DNA of 60,000 nucleotides, taken from assembly GCF_963678635.1 (NCBI RefSeq), contig NC_087063.1:54391074-54451073 (forward strand). Direction: 5' to 3'. The DNA comes from Symsagittifera roscoffensis. Taxonomy: Eukaryota > Xenacoelomorpha > Acoela > Convolutidae. Positions 25,501 to 37,200 of this stretch are shown piece by piece. Made by a program: the position numbers and the translations under genes. Positions within the stretch are counted from its first letter, which is position 1. Each line of letters opens with the position of its first letter. The notes beneath the pieces were generated by a model, which saw only the letters and a list, made by a program, of their open reading frames with translations, did not search any database and was not told where the DNA came from.

Positions 25501-27631
25501 TTATCCCTGGAATATTGGAACCCAGAACTAGCGCCAGCAACTGAGTAAATTGGTCCATCGAGTACAGAATTGGATTCATTATCAGTCGCCGTCTGCGTGG
25601 AGCTGCTCTTACCATGCAGTGTGGTAAGAGTATAATGTTTAAGTAGCATCTTCTGTTGTGCAATCGAATTGATGTTTTTAGTCTCACTTAGTAGCACACT
25701 AATATTTGGAGGATAGTCTTCTTGGTTCTGAGAGTCAGACGATCTAGTTCCTGTGTGGTTTACTGGATTGTGGTTATAGTGATGTAACGATGGCGAAGGT
25801 ATTTTGGTGTAGGAGGTATTGCTGGAACGAGTAGATGAAGTTCCGGTTCGCCCATCAGGTTGAAATGTATGGGACAAACTGTTTCGGGTTTTGTCGCTGG
25901 TTTTCACTGCAGAACAACGCAATTTTGGCTTTATTGCCATGCCTATCATTTTAATACTACGTCTTAAGCGTACAATATATTCTTACGTTTTCATTTAAAC
26001 GGTTCTTTTGTTTGCTGATTGTTTGTTATGGAAATGTTCAAATATGGAAATATTCAAATAAAATTCATTTAAAAATTATTCGCTCTACTTGACAACAAGT
26101 TTGTATATTTGCATGGCAATAAACTATTCCAATTCATAAATCGGCCTTACGGTTGGCGTTTTTGAAAACGATTGCGTTGCGCTCATATTTACTTAATGGT
26201 TTCTGATCTTGCAAAGTTGGAGTTGGATAACTTAGGGAGTTAAGACTCTTGTTCAAATCGTTTTGACTAAACGTCGGAAGGCTTCGCACTGCTTCGCTTA
26301 ATGAGTCATGTTTTCGATTTTTCTCTATAGCTGGTGGATCCAAGGGATATTCTACAGGTGGACTCGGTGGTTGGTTGCTTCCGAAGTTAACCAAATGAGG
26401 TGCGAATGATTTGCGAGGGCTAACACTTGGCTTGTAGTTGTAGTAGAATCTGGGATCCGGTTTAGTAGACCGAGAGGAATTGTTCTCTGATTTTTCGTGT
26501 GCAAAAAACGAACTTCCGAGAATTTTTTGCTTAATCTTCATCGCTCCATAATTGTTTCCTCAAAAATGTTTTTATTAAGGAGGTCAAAATTACCAACTGC
26601 TAAAAATCGCGTAGAAAAAGTTGTAAGTAATGCAGCTTAGCAAACGATATTTCTAACTATGTAGGTTCGCTTTAGTTGATATTTTTAAAAGTTTTCATTT
26701 AAAAAAATGTTCTTGTTTTAAGTAATATTCCATGCGAGTGGACTGCTTTGCTGTGTTTGTTTTTTTTGAGCTGTTAGATACAAGAATTTTTTTTTGATAA
26801 CTAATCATTAGTAGTATAGCCACCTGCCGCATTTAGAAGCAGATTAAACAATTCCTCGAGATTTTTCCATCTACCGTGCTTGTTCAAATGAAATGTTTGA
26901 GGCTTGTTTGTGTGGTTTGATGTGTAAATACTAATGTTGTTTCAGGCCGTATTGGAGACTGATTAACCAAAACAAAGCTATTGATTATGTACTATTTGTA
27001 AAATCCAGAAAGCTCTTCCTCGAAAACTTGAATGCATTAAAACTTTCTGGCTGTACATTTAGTACGTAATCCGTAAAAAGGTGCTGCATGTTTTTTTGTG
27101 CAATCATTTGGTCATTCAATCCGATCAATCAACTCATTGGGCTGAAAAATTGATAAACTTATTCAGGGTTCTGGAAAAGCTATTTGTGGTTTAGCGTATT
27201 AATGGTCGAAACACTCGTCAATTTCTCTGCAGTTCGTGTTTAAAGGAAAAATCGAGGAAAATTTCGAAAAATGAAAAAAATTCAACTTGTTTTAAGCTTG
27301 TATCCCATAACTTGTTGCTATGATTACACTGGTCAGAATTTTTAGCTACTTGAACAGTAACCGACTGCTCTTTTAAAACGCCGTGAAATACGAACATTTA
27401 TCATACCTGCTCTGAAGTGGGTCGATCGAAAGGGTTCATCATGAAGTCAGGCATGGGATTGGGGGAGAACTCCCGGTAGTGTTCAGCGCCCCCTGTCCTC
27501 GCAGTTGAGAAATCGCCTTTGCCCTTTCCTTCTTTGTCCTTTCGCGATTTCTTACTTTTGCGGGTGCTCTTATGGTGGGTGGGGATGGGAACATCATCTT
27601 CGTAATAAGCACCGTCCACTGCCAAAGACAT
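13540..27631 (-). CDS. SPATA1-like coiled-coil protein, at least 14 exons, 3' end incomplete
   Basis: Exons, in order of transcription: 27631-27407, 24804-24698, 24455-24278, 23987-23206, 23081-23007, 22607-22436, 19523-19423, 18576-18468, 17730-17596, 15632-15543, 15302-15212, 14779-14654, 14358-14192 and 13638-13540. All junctions are GT/AG and in phase, giving 819 codons so far. Residues 1-75 are Lys/Ser-rich. The SPATA1-type N-terminal domain (about 76-170) has LHVYIVPPEYW, RVYPETRLLDLR and QFVFLKSVGRALTLVK. A Pro/Gln/Met/Gly-rich low-complexity segment covers about 175-430, then a long Glu/Lys/Arg/Gln coiled coil. The conserved C-terminal domain includes RDNWKKQYFEEKR and LKLLGEVK. Vertebrate SPATA1, as I recall it, is roughly half this length, so the low-complexity and coiled-coil parts are expansions. 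The terminal exon after EVK was not found; reading on past 13540 reaches a stop at 13477. The molecular role is unknown; vertebrate members are named for testis expression. Confidence 0.85.
15633..17595 (-). other. Intron of the SPATA1-like gene with a hairpin-repeat copy
   Basis: No coding exon is seen. A copy of the hairpin-led dispersed repeat (family B) occupies about 16088-16830; the remainder is unassigned AT-rich sequence. Confidence 0.55.
16088..16830 (+). repeat. Dispersed repeat family B, copy 1
   Basis: It begins with the imperfect hairpin ACCTTAGCGATAAGCAAGGT, then TATTACAATCGGGTACTAAA and a T-rich stretch with CCCGTA and TTCACA, as in the other copies. The right boundary is approximate. 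Confidence 0.5.
19590..20900 (+). repeat. Dispersed repeat family B, copy 2, split by a MITE
   Basis: It starts with a perfect 7-bp hairpin, CCCTTGC at 19595-19601, loop GAAAA, GCAAGGG at 19607-19613, then TGTTGGAACCGGGTACTGGA and TTTTTCCCGTAAAA. After the MITE, the segment at about 20390 (GGCTCAATGGGTGCCTGCGC) matches family B sequence at 50650. So the MITE appears to have inserted into a pre-existing family B copy. Confidence 0.5.
19727..20210 (+). mobile_element. MITE family A copy 9, with visible terminal inverted repeats
   Basis: The left end AAGAGTCGATGAACGTAG (19729 onwards) and the right end TTGCGTTCATTGGCTCTTTT (about 20163-20182) are inverted repeats, 13 of 15 in the core. The right end is followed by CCAACTGTCTGTTGGCTATG, which is shared with other copies. 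It contains no credible ORF. Confidence 0.8.
21525..22185 (+). repeat. Four tandem units of about 155-166 bp
   Basis: Anchors near 21564, 21719, 21885 and 22049 share the pattern CC(T/A)TGTAGTTGGG, an imperfect TCAGGGTTACTCTCAGG, TTGCGAATCTTGCCTCC, TGACTGCTCAAAT and GTTATGACGTTTTTG. The units are diverged by many substitutions and small indels, so the array is old. Confidence 0.8.
24805..27406 (-). other. Intron 1 of the SPATA1-like gene
   Basis: The intron contains the two-exon ORF at 26541-25002. The stretch 26542-27406 holds no further recognisable exon or repeat. Confidence 0.6.
25002..26541 (-). CDS. Two-exon hydrophilic protein inside intron 1 of the SPATA1-like gene (nested gene or alternative exons)
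   Basis: I do not recognise this protein. Exon A runs 26541-26151, opens with an ATG and ends at AACC|GTAAGG. Exon B starts at 25906 after GTTCTGCAG and stops at 25002. The junction is in phase, giving 431 aa. The product is rich in Ser, Thr, Asn, Gln, Asp and Glu, without membrane segments or known motifs, and has a basic KKIKLIKR patch near its C-terminus. It lies on the same strand as the host gene. A GT donor at 25067-25066 would instead join exon B in phase 0 to the exon at 24804, making exons A and B an alternative N-terminus of the SPATA1-like protein (410 extra codons). Long open frames in AT-rich intronic DNA and a good intron argue that it is real; no homology supports it. Confidence 0.55.
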
Positions 27632-28211
27632 GTTTTCAGTGCACGGAAGTTGTAAAACGTCGACGAATTTAGCCGAAAGGCCGTGTTTTTTAAGTTACGC
27701 GAGTTGTCTATTCTAACTTTGCAGGTAGTTTTTAAAACTGGATTTTGTTTGAAATTTAGGACGAAGAAATTTTTTGACTACGGTATGGCGTTTTGATGAG
27801 TTATATTCTAAATAATAAGTTATAGAAGTTTTAGAACGTTTTTACGAAAATCGAATATTGCTGCGTTTGGCCGGCACGTGCGTGTAAACAACAATATGAT
27901 GATGAAAAAGTGCGAAGCCTGTTTTGTGGTTGATTCTTTTGAAGCAGCAAATCGAAACGTTTAATTGTAGAAAGTTATGAATAAACTGGTTTGGTTTGTA
28001 CATATATCGGTTTCAACACGTCAACGATTAACTTCGACCATTACAATTTTTGTTGTTCGCATTTACGTATATCTCAAACTCAACCATAACATAACTCATT
28101 GTGTCTATCTTTTCAGAAAACAGATGTTTTGAGGTAACAAAGTTTGATCATATCACAAAAACATATCATTTTTCGGCGACACTTCAGAAGTTAATATCAG
28201 CATTTTAAACC
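27632..28211. promoter_or_regulatory. Shared head-to-head promoter region
   Basis: The SPATA1-like ATG (27631, minus) and the four-TM gene ATG (28212, plus) are 580 bp apart with no other gene between them. The arrangement suggests a bidirectional promoter. No TATA box or defined factor site can be assigned; an AT-rich stretch with CGTGCGTG-type sequence lies near 27880. Confidence 0.4.
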
Positions 28212-31200
28212 ATGGGAAAGATTCGGTCATTTTCGGCCAGTCAGCGCCTGTCACTCGCATGCTTTTTTGTGGAACTGTTAACATTTGCGTTGATTGGTCT
28301 GTCCTTTGGAAATGGCTGGCTCATGGGCCAGATCTTTCTGGACGGAGTTGAGACGGATGTATGGTGTGGCATCTACGAGCTCTGCTTCAAAACAAGAATT
28401 GGGCAGCCTCCAACCTACAGATGCTGGTTCCTCGGAAGATTTGGTAAGTCTAGAATGGTTTCATTCAGTCATGGGTATAGAAAGTTGATGTCCCTCAATT
28501 GTTTTTCTCATTGATACCCTTCGTTTGTAGTTTCTGCGAGCCATGGAATTGTCTATAAGATGACCAATAATTTTCAGCTTCATCATTTTCCCACATCCCT
28601 TTGTTTCATCGTTTTAAAGTGGACAACTGCTATGTATTTTTGGCTGTTGGATAAACATTTTTCAAGTGTCAATGGGCGGGCAAATTGGATTTTCACTTAT
28701 GAAGGTCTTACGTTTTTTCTTTAGCAAGTCTTAAAGCTTTTCACCCTCAAATTTATTTGTTTTTGCGGTAAAAATTTGATTTATATATATATAAGCTCAC
28801 TTCAAATTTAATTATCAACTGGAAAGCGAATTCGCGCTCTCGAATTGCAGAAGTGCAAATGGAGCGAAAAAAGTGTTATGATTGATTTTTATTTGTCTCC
28901 CGTAAGGAATGGAAATATTTTTGGACTGCTTTAATCTGCCAAAAGAATTATCAGTTTTGGTTTATGTTTGTGACTTAATTGGAATTATCGAAGTAGTTTC
29001 CCACCGCATTTACCAGAGTAAAATTGTTCTTCCGACAGCCCAACTGGAGGACCTTCGGAGTCGTGTTTTTTAAACAGTAAATAAGCTCCCAGAAAAACGT
29101 CGTGCAAAACTTAATTGATATGCCCTAGTAAAGACCTTTTACTCGTGATTCGAGCTGAAATGATAAAGTTGGAAAAATGTCCGTGTCGAAAATGTTTGAC
29201 ATTAAGTTTTTTGCCCGATTTAGCTGAAGAATGTTTAAAATCGATTGACTCTTCACTGGCCGATTAAATAAAGAAATTGAATTGTTCTGATGTTATGCGA
29301 GATTCAAGCAATTATTTGAGTTCTAGTGATTTCTGAAAGCTGACGTTTGTTTCCTCAAAAATTTACGTTTTTTATTTTTTTTTGCGTTTTATCATCATCA
29401 TCACTGTTTTGTTTCTCCACGTTTTTTTGTTACTCATTGGTTAGCCAAAATTGTCCAAGATTGCGTTCAGCAGCCTCTAATTTTACTGTAGATATCTCTT
29501 CTCTTTTTTGACCAAGTCATACCTTCGGTTTTAAACTAGGCCTGGTCAGCAGAAATTGTTCAAAAACTTGTAAACTTTTTTAAAAAATCAAGTTCAATAT
29601 CTTCAAACAGGAGCCGTGCCTTGCTGATTTTTTTCAGGAAATTATTGATTGACGCTCAAGTTTGATTTTTTTTGCGGTTTCACGTTACACTTGTTTTGAT
29701 ACGTTTGAATAAAGGTAGACGAACTCCGTTATCAAACCGCAAAAGTGAGAAGATAACGAAAAAAGTGATCAACCTTCTAGTTTCGAAAGTTGAGTTCAAT
29801 TATTTAAATGCATTTTTCTTAAATCATAAGCAAACTAGCAGGAATGCTTGTTTATCAAGGTTTTAATAAGCAAACTAGCAGGAATGCTTGTTTATCAAGG
29901 TTTTAATAAGCAAACTAGCAGGAATGCTTGTTTATCAAGGTTATTTTCAAGCAACGCAAACTTGGTATTTGTTATTCAATTTTCATCAGTTGGTCTTTCA
30001 TATTTACTTATCTGGACTTATAATGCGGGAGGCTCAGATAAGAGGAAAAATTTGTTAAGTTGTTGCAGTTTGACAGCCATAAGTACTAATGAGTGCCCTG
30101 TTTTTTGTCTTTTCAATCTCTGACTCCTACAAACTAGTTTTGTTCTTTTCCAGGTGCTCATTTAACTTAAATGAAATTCGACTTTTTCCTAATAAAGCTC
30201 ACTTGAATTTATTAGAAAAATCGAGAAAACATTTGTCCCGATGTTTAGACATTTTGATGGTGACTCATTCAAAGTTTCAACAAATGCTAAATGCTCTACT
30301 GAGTTTGTTGAACAACAATTTTGTCGCGTTTGATCTATGTGTTTGTTTTTATCAATTTTTTTTCAAAGAATTCAAGTTTTCAGTTTTCTCTCTGGTTGTG
30401 TAGTTCATGCTTCTGTTGTTCTTAATCGGTCAGTTATTCACTCTTCGTCATACTAAGATATCATTTCTCAAATTTTTATAGGATTTTGCAAATTTTTTAT
30501 CAGTTTTTTATCCTAATTTGTAAATGTTAATAATCAATGTCTTCAGAACACCAAGTTCTCTGCTATTTCATTTCAAAGTTTGTTAATTTTATGATTAGCT
30601 AATGCTTTGCCTAGAAAGGCCGCAGCCCTGGATAGTTTTTTCGGAGTAATGCTTTTTCACGGTAAAATCTAGGACAAGTTCAGAAAATAGTTTATTGCTG
30701 CCAACAGTTACGCTACCCTGGAAAATTGAAATAAGATGGAATTATGTATCGTGTCTCTTGTTGTTAAACGAAGCCTAGCAAGATCCTAAGTAGGGGGTCT
30801 TCTGCTAGGTGGCTCGGAAGTTTCGTTCATTTGCAAATTTCTGGGATGAGGGAGGGTCCTTCAAAAAGTTAAAGAACCACTTCCTAATATTTTGATCTCT
30901 ATTAGGACCCCCTTATGGAGGACACCCTTAAGACCACCAATACACGATACAATACTACTTATCACCAATCGCCAATCAAGAGAGTCTATTTGAAGAAAGA
31001 TGTTTGTTTTTTTTTTACATGAGGTGAGCTCAGTTATATACTAATTTTTGGAGTTTTCTTTTCCTCCTTTTCTCCCATCGCTAAATAAAACAGCGAACAG
31101 TAAAGAGCAAAGAGGAAACAAAATTCTTCTCAATGTTTTTTGTTTTGTATTTAGCAGCTTGCACATCGACCGGACTTTCTTATTTTTTGTTATAGATTCA

Positions 31201-34200
31201 AACTCACAAACGGGTCTACTAGGATATAATTTGATCATCTAATAGGTATGGAAGTGCAAACTTCAACCCTGATGGTGTCTTCGGAATTGTAATTCGTAAG
31301 GTACGCTTCGGTAATTTTTTTTTGTCTGGCTAATAAACAGCGAAAACTTAAGAGATTCCTGGCAAAGTTGAGATCTGTTCCGTTTAAATGCGGGTGTTTG
31401 AACCGGTATGTGTATCTCTCATTTGGGTATTTGAAGTCTTTTATTACACTGCTGCTACTTTTTTTTCTTTTTATTTTACACTGCTGCTATTTTAATGTTT
31501 TTAAGAGTAATGAACGTAGCGAAGACTCTTTTATAGGTCTTGCTGATTTTTTAATGTTTTTTTTTTCGGGCAAAAGTCTTAAGTCTCTAATAACTACAGA
31601 TGTGCATTCATACATATTGATGCATTTTCGAATGCACTTAGGTATATATGCACTTTTTGAGTTCAATTTGATTTCATCTGCTGAAAGTGACGTAAATAGC
31701 ACTCTCCAAATACGAGTTTGGAAATGGCGCGAAAGAAACATGAACGATTTCTAGTTTCGAAAGTGAATTTTTTTTCAAGATTTCTCAGCGGAATAAAAAC
31801 TTTACCTATTGATCCAGTTTTCTCAAGTTGGGTTCATGATATCAAAAAGCGCCAATAATAAATTGTTCTAGGATATCATAGAGCTTAAAGGGTATCTATT
31901 TTTTTTCTTTGAAATTCGAAAGTTCAGATTTTTTAAAACGAAGTCAATGTTTTTTTTTTACCTGTGTTCATTACTCTTTTCCAATCTTCGATTGGCTATG
32001 TTTGTTTCTGTAGAAGTGAACACAGGACTGGTGCAGGCAGGGCGAATCTTCTTGACAGGAAGTGCTTGCATCTGCTGGCCGGTGCTCTGTGTGACCTTCC
32101 TACACGCCTTCGGATCAATCAAGGGAAAACTGGCTCCGCAAGTCATCGCAAAGAGCATTCTTAGTTAGTTATTTTATTATAATATTATTTCATGTTATAC
32201 ACTACAAGAAGCGGATCCACAAAATAAAACATTGAATCGGGCCAAGTTCTCGTAGGAATCAGCTTTTAGCTCCTTGGCAAAGTCAGGCAAGACTAAAAAG
32301 TCAGACGAATTCGAGAGTCATAAATCACTTTAAATGTTTCTAGCAAGAATTTTAAACTGGTTTTTCCCGTCACGTTGTTTAAAATATTAAGCAAACCACG
32401 GCTGAAAGGCTTTTCATTTAAAATATTATTTAAAATATTAAGCTAACCACGGCTGAATGTCCTTTATTTCAAATCAATATACACACATACACATGTATAC
32501 ATTTGTACATTTATATGTTATTTGGTCAACTCAGAGTAATTTCAGATAAGGTACACCGTCTGCTCGTCACGCTATCTTATTTTCAGCCGGATAGATTCAT
32601 GCAACTTCTTAGTCTAATACCAATCTTAATCTTACTCTTATATCTCCTAGTCTCAATAGATCTAGTGTACACCGATTTATGCGAGTTAGTTTCCAGAATG
32701 AGAACAACTGTATTCTAAGTTTAATTCAAATTGCTCTGGTGCTGAAACTACAAGTAGTTTCAGCACTTACAAATAAGTGGATTGTTAGTTTGATGGAGTG
32801 TGATTGGTTAGTGTTCAATATTTTATAGAGATAAAATATCAGAATCATATCCAATAATAAATTCTAGTTTAGATCTGGTTCCACCCATCCGGGGTTTACA
32901 GAGTTTTAGTTCTTCAGTGTTCTACTGTTGTGGAGGATGGATGATGTGTCTTTCTTTAGAACTTGCGAGCATATTCTTTTTTCCGATTAGGAAGAAAGAT
33001 TGTTATCACGATCGTTTCGGGAGATCGTATCATGATTTCTGATCGGTTGTGATGAGTGTTGATTTGATTTATCAGAGAATAGCAATGTTCCAATCTCGTT
33101 CGGAGGTGGCATGTAGTTGACTTTGGATGGAGTGCCTGGTGACTTTGATCTGTACGTATACTTGAACATCGAGATGGCCATTGTTCTGTTTCAATGGCCT
33201 TGTTGCGATGCCAAGTCGTACTTTAAATCTTTTGTGTAGTGACTGTAGGCAGCATGTCGGGTGTGTTTTGTCATTCCGTAGTTGGGGTGTGATTGGGTTG
33301 TCAAGTCCCTTGCTGCTCGTCTTTGGGCTGTATGTAATCTATATACTGCATTGTTTTATTTACATATACAAATCTTTGTTAGTTTTGTTTTTAGTTATGA
33401 TCTTGTATTAATTTTATCGCAAAAGCGTTCTTGTTTAGTTCGGTTATTTTTAAGAGCTACTCACCCTTGAGTAACTCTCGTCAAAAATGGAGTGTGGGTC
33501 ACAAAGCGTGGATGTAGCACGGTGGGGTAGGCCGGCTTTAGAGCATGCTCAGGACGTCCTCTCTGGTGGGTTAGGCCAGGAGTGGAGTATAAATTCATGC
33601 TCTTTTTTTGGAGAGTCCTTTTTGTGTTCATTTTTCGTGCCTTTTTTATTACTGGTTTTTTCATTTTTGTCTTGGTTGTGTCCTTCTCTTCAAAATTCAA
33701 ATTGTTTGTTTTCGGTTTGTCTCTCGACTTTTATTGTGTTTTGTTCTTTTATGTTCAGACTTGAAAGTAGTCTTCAAAAGAATAATTTATCCAGTTCTAA
33801 GCTGGTTTTCATCCGGTTTGGGTACCGTGGGTTTTTTTTCTTAGTCATGCTGTTAGGTTGTGGTTTTGTGGTCTTTAGTAAGCTGCGTTGGTTAGTCTGG
33901 ATCATTATATAATTCGTTTCCAGCCGGGTTAAAGGAAAGTTTGAAATGTGTTAAAACTGGTTAGAGTTGTTATCAGTGAAAGTTAAAACTTAAATTCATT
34001 ATTTTAAACAATTCCTCGTGGGCGAGCTGTGCGATTGTGGATAGGATTGTGGGCGAGTGAATATTTAACTACAAAGAAGCGTCTTTGAAAAGGTTAGTAC
34101 TGCTTAAGTTTTTCAGGCAATTTTTATTAATTTACTACTTTGAAATGATTAATTTTACGGCTTTATTTGGGGGATTGAAATTATCAATTTATTTTCATTA

Positions 34201-37200
34201 TAGGAATAAATACTGCATATGGGAAAAGAGTTTATTTATCAATTTATTGCTGTTTTGGGGGTAAATTTTACTGCTTCATTTATTGTAATTGGTTAATATG
34301 AAATTATGATTCCAGAAAAAAGTTTTGTTTTTTGTTTCGTTTTTTTTTGTAGATGATTGATGATCCTGCCTGTGAAGACTAGAGAAAAGAGAAAACATTT
34401 ATAAAGAATGGTTAGTTTTTGTTCTATTGGTTAGTATAATTTTTAAAATTCATATTACCTTATTCGTGTGTGAAGAATCCGTGGGGAAAAACGTCGTGGA
34501 AGATTTCTGATGATGTTAGTAATATAGCTATCAAACGAATGATGTATCTAGTTTGGAGAAGTGGTCAAAGCAATTCGAGTGCTCTAATGATTTTGTGCTC
34601 TTCAGTGCTAGGTGGGAGTTTATAAGGTGTATTTTGGATGAGTTTATAAAGTTTATTGTTATATCTGGTGTTATGGATGAATTCTAGGATCGAGATTTCA
34701 ACGGGCTGTAGAAATTCGTGTTGGACGATTAGTGGGCGGGAGTAGTATATGAGTGAGGGAGAGGGGGACCCCCATGTATTAAGATAGGGATAAGACCATC
34801 CGGTCACCAACCTATGTATGAAGATAGGGAATAGATTTCCCTATGTATTAAGATAGAGAATAGGATTCCTACGTATTAAAATGGTAAGGTTTCAGATGGT
34901 AAGTTTCAGAAAAATTTTTGGCGCCCGATCCTACCATGTTTTATGATAGTGTTTAGATTTCCCATGTTTATAAAAAAAGTGATATTTTTTCTAAAAACTT
35001 CTAAACACTGTATTTTCCAATAAAAAAAAACATTATTTCTTGGTATCCTTTATTTTTAGTGTCTGCTTTACTATTTGAGGGATTGTCTATTCCGATGTGT
35101 GGTATCCATTTTTTATCATGGAGATCGTAAGTTAATCTTCTATGTGCGCCGTGGAATTGAAGTTTGTTGTCTAGTTTTATATGACCTTGGTATCTTTCAA
35201 GTTCGGAAAAACTTGAAAGTTTACCAATTTTCTGTTTGTGTCTTTGTTTGATGTAATTTTTAATTAGCTAAGTTTGTTTTTACAATCATCAGGGCTGAGA
35301 TGTAAATATTACTTTGGTAGAAAGATTCATAATCTTGTCTATTCTTATTTCTGTTTGAGACTTGAGATTAATGTACTTTCTTTTCGGAAAATGTCGCTGT
35401 GAATTTATAACCTGTTAGTGTTGTAGCTCGTGCTTTTGAGTAAAGTGCAGCTATAATGCTTGTTGTTTCTATAGCTTGTGGCTCGGATTCGCCTTGAGTG
35501 ATCTGATTTATTGCATATTTGTGAAATGTTTTTTGTTCATTTTCTTCAGTTATAGTGTGTGACTAGTAAATCCTGGGTTCCTGTTCGGGGGGAAGGATTG
35601 TTATGATCGGGTTCTGAGAAATTAAGAAAGATAAGGGTCTGGAAAATTAGTATCTTTAGAAGATACATGTTTATGATAGTCCTGATTATGGATTATAAAA
35701 AGTTATATATCCAATTGTCCTTTTTGTATACCTTATCGTATTTGTAGATGATTTTCTGTGGTTATAATTAGTATTATATTAGTTAGTCTAGCTGTGATTT
35801 CAAATTTTAGTGTCAGATAATCCTGTGTAAGTGTTTGTATGCTATGTTCTTGTATAACTTTGTGGATATCTTGTCGGTATTGTAATCTGTTTAGTGCCCA
35901 GTTGTGTAATCTGTTACTTTCGTGATGTTGACCAAATAATGGAGGCGGTGCTACGATTGTATTTCAGTCAAATCATAGGGGTACGTTTTTGGTGTAATGT
36001 TCTCGATATCTAGCGTCGAGATTTGTAGGAAAATTTGGAGTAAATGGTGGTTGTGAGATTTGACTTAAGGAAGGGGTTGAGGGGAGTGAGTGTTTCTGTT
36101 AGTGACAAAGTTGTGTCAGATGAAGCGTCTAGTAGATCGTTCACTAAATTTGGTTCACTCTGAAAACTTGTGTCATTCAATATGGGAGATGTTCTGTAGT
36201 AGCTGGGGGATTAAAAGGATTTTCTCGAATTTGTTCAGATGTAGGGGTTCAACCTAAATAATCTGATGCGATGTTTGATGTGTTTTGTTGTGATGCGGTC
36301 TGGGTAGTACTTTGAATTGTACTACTGGAGAGTTCTATAGGATTTGCTATTGGCGAATGAAGTATGTTGAATTGAACTCTGGGAATTTGCAAATTTCTAT
36401 TTCGTCTTGGATGTATAATTTGTCTGGTTATTTCGAGCGTGTTTTGATTTTGACTTTGTTGTCTTGCTATATTAAGATCTTGTTGGAGAGGGGGGTATAT
36501 ATTATATACTGGTTCGTATTGTGGTTCGCTTAGAGGTGCTTGGCGAATTGCTGGTTCTAGTGGTTCGGACAATCGTGCGTTTCTTTCTTCAAATGTATAT
36601 GGATTGTCTTGAAAAGAGATGCGTGTTGATGATTGAGGGTTTTTTGTTTGATTATTTGCTGGTGTTGTTGGAAGTTCTTGGAATGTTGTTAGTGAGGACT
36701 GGTGTGGGGGTTGTTGATTAGCAATTTTAGAAAAATTTTAAAAATATTTTTACGAAGAAATTTTGTTTTTTGTAATAAATATTCTTCGATGAAAAGAATG
36801 AAAAGTATCGTTGCTAATGCGAAAGTTATGGTAGCCTTTTTTATACATATGCATATTGTCATTATGAGGCATGTCAGAATTGTGAGAAATATTATAAATA
36901 TAAGAGAAATATCTGTTCTACTGAATAGATGTTGGAACATTTAGATAGTTTTTGAAGTATCGTACCTGAGGAGGTGGTCAAGGATTTTTGAAAAATTTAT
37001 GAATGTTTGTGCTAGAGAATAGAAATGATTGAAAAAATTTTTGAAAGTATATCTTGAATATGGCTGACTGTTTGTGAAAGAAGCATTTGAGGAATTTTTT
37101 TTTAATTTTTTTTGCGTCTAAATTTGAGTGTGGTCGGATTATTTATTGTTTTTTTTGACAAGTGGGTTGGGTTTCGGCAATTTTTGGTGAGGGGGAAGAA

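Larger units (their letters stand above)
28444..32013 (+). other. Intron 1 of the four-TM gene
   Basis: No exon is seen. It contains partial MITE family A fragments near 28715-28930 and 29635-29800, a perfect 3 x 40-bp tandem repeat at 29826-29942, and a near-complete MITE at 31503-32003 that ends about 10 bp before the acceptor of exon 2. Confidence 0.65.

Noticed and set aside
25041-25544. Plus-strand ORFs of 167 and 137 codons
   Set aside because: They are antisense to exon B of the two-exon ORF, which has better composition and splice sites; the plus-strand products are Cys/Phe-rich artefacts.
29826-29942. CRISPR-like array
   Set aside because: Units are directly adjacent without spacers and the DNA is a eukaryotic intron.
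33487-33912. Plus-strand 141-codon ORF
   Set aside because: It has a very high Phe/Leu/Ser content typical of translating T-rich DNA, no ATG context or domain, and lies in retroelement DNA coding on the other strand.
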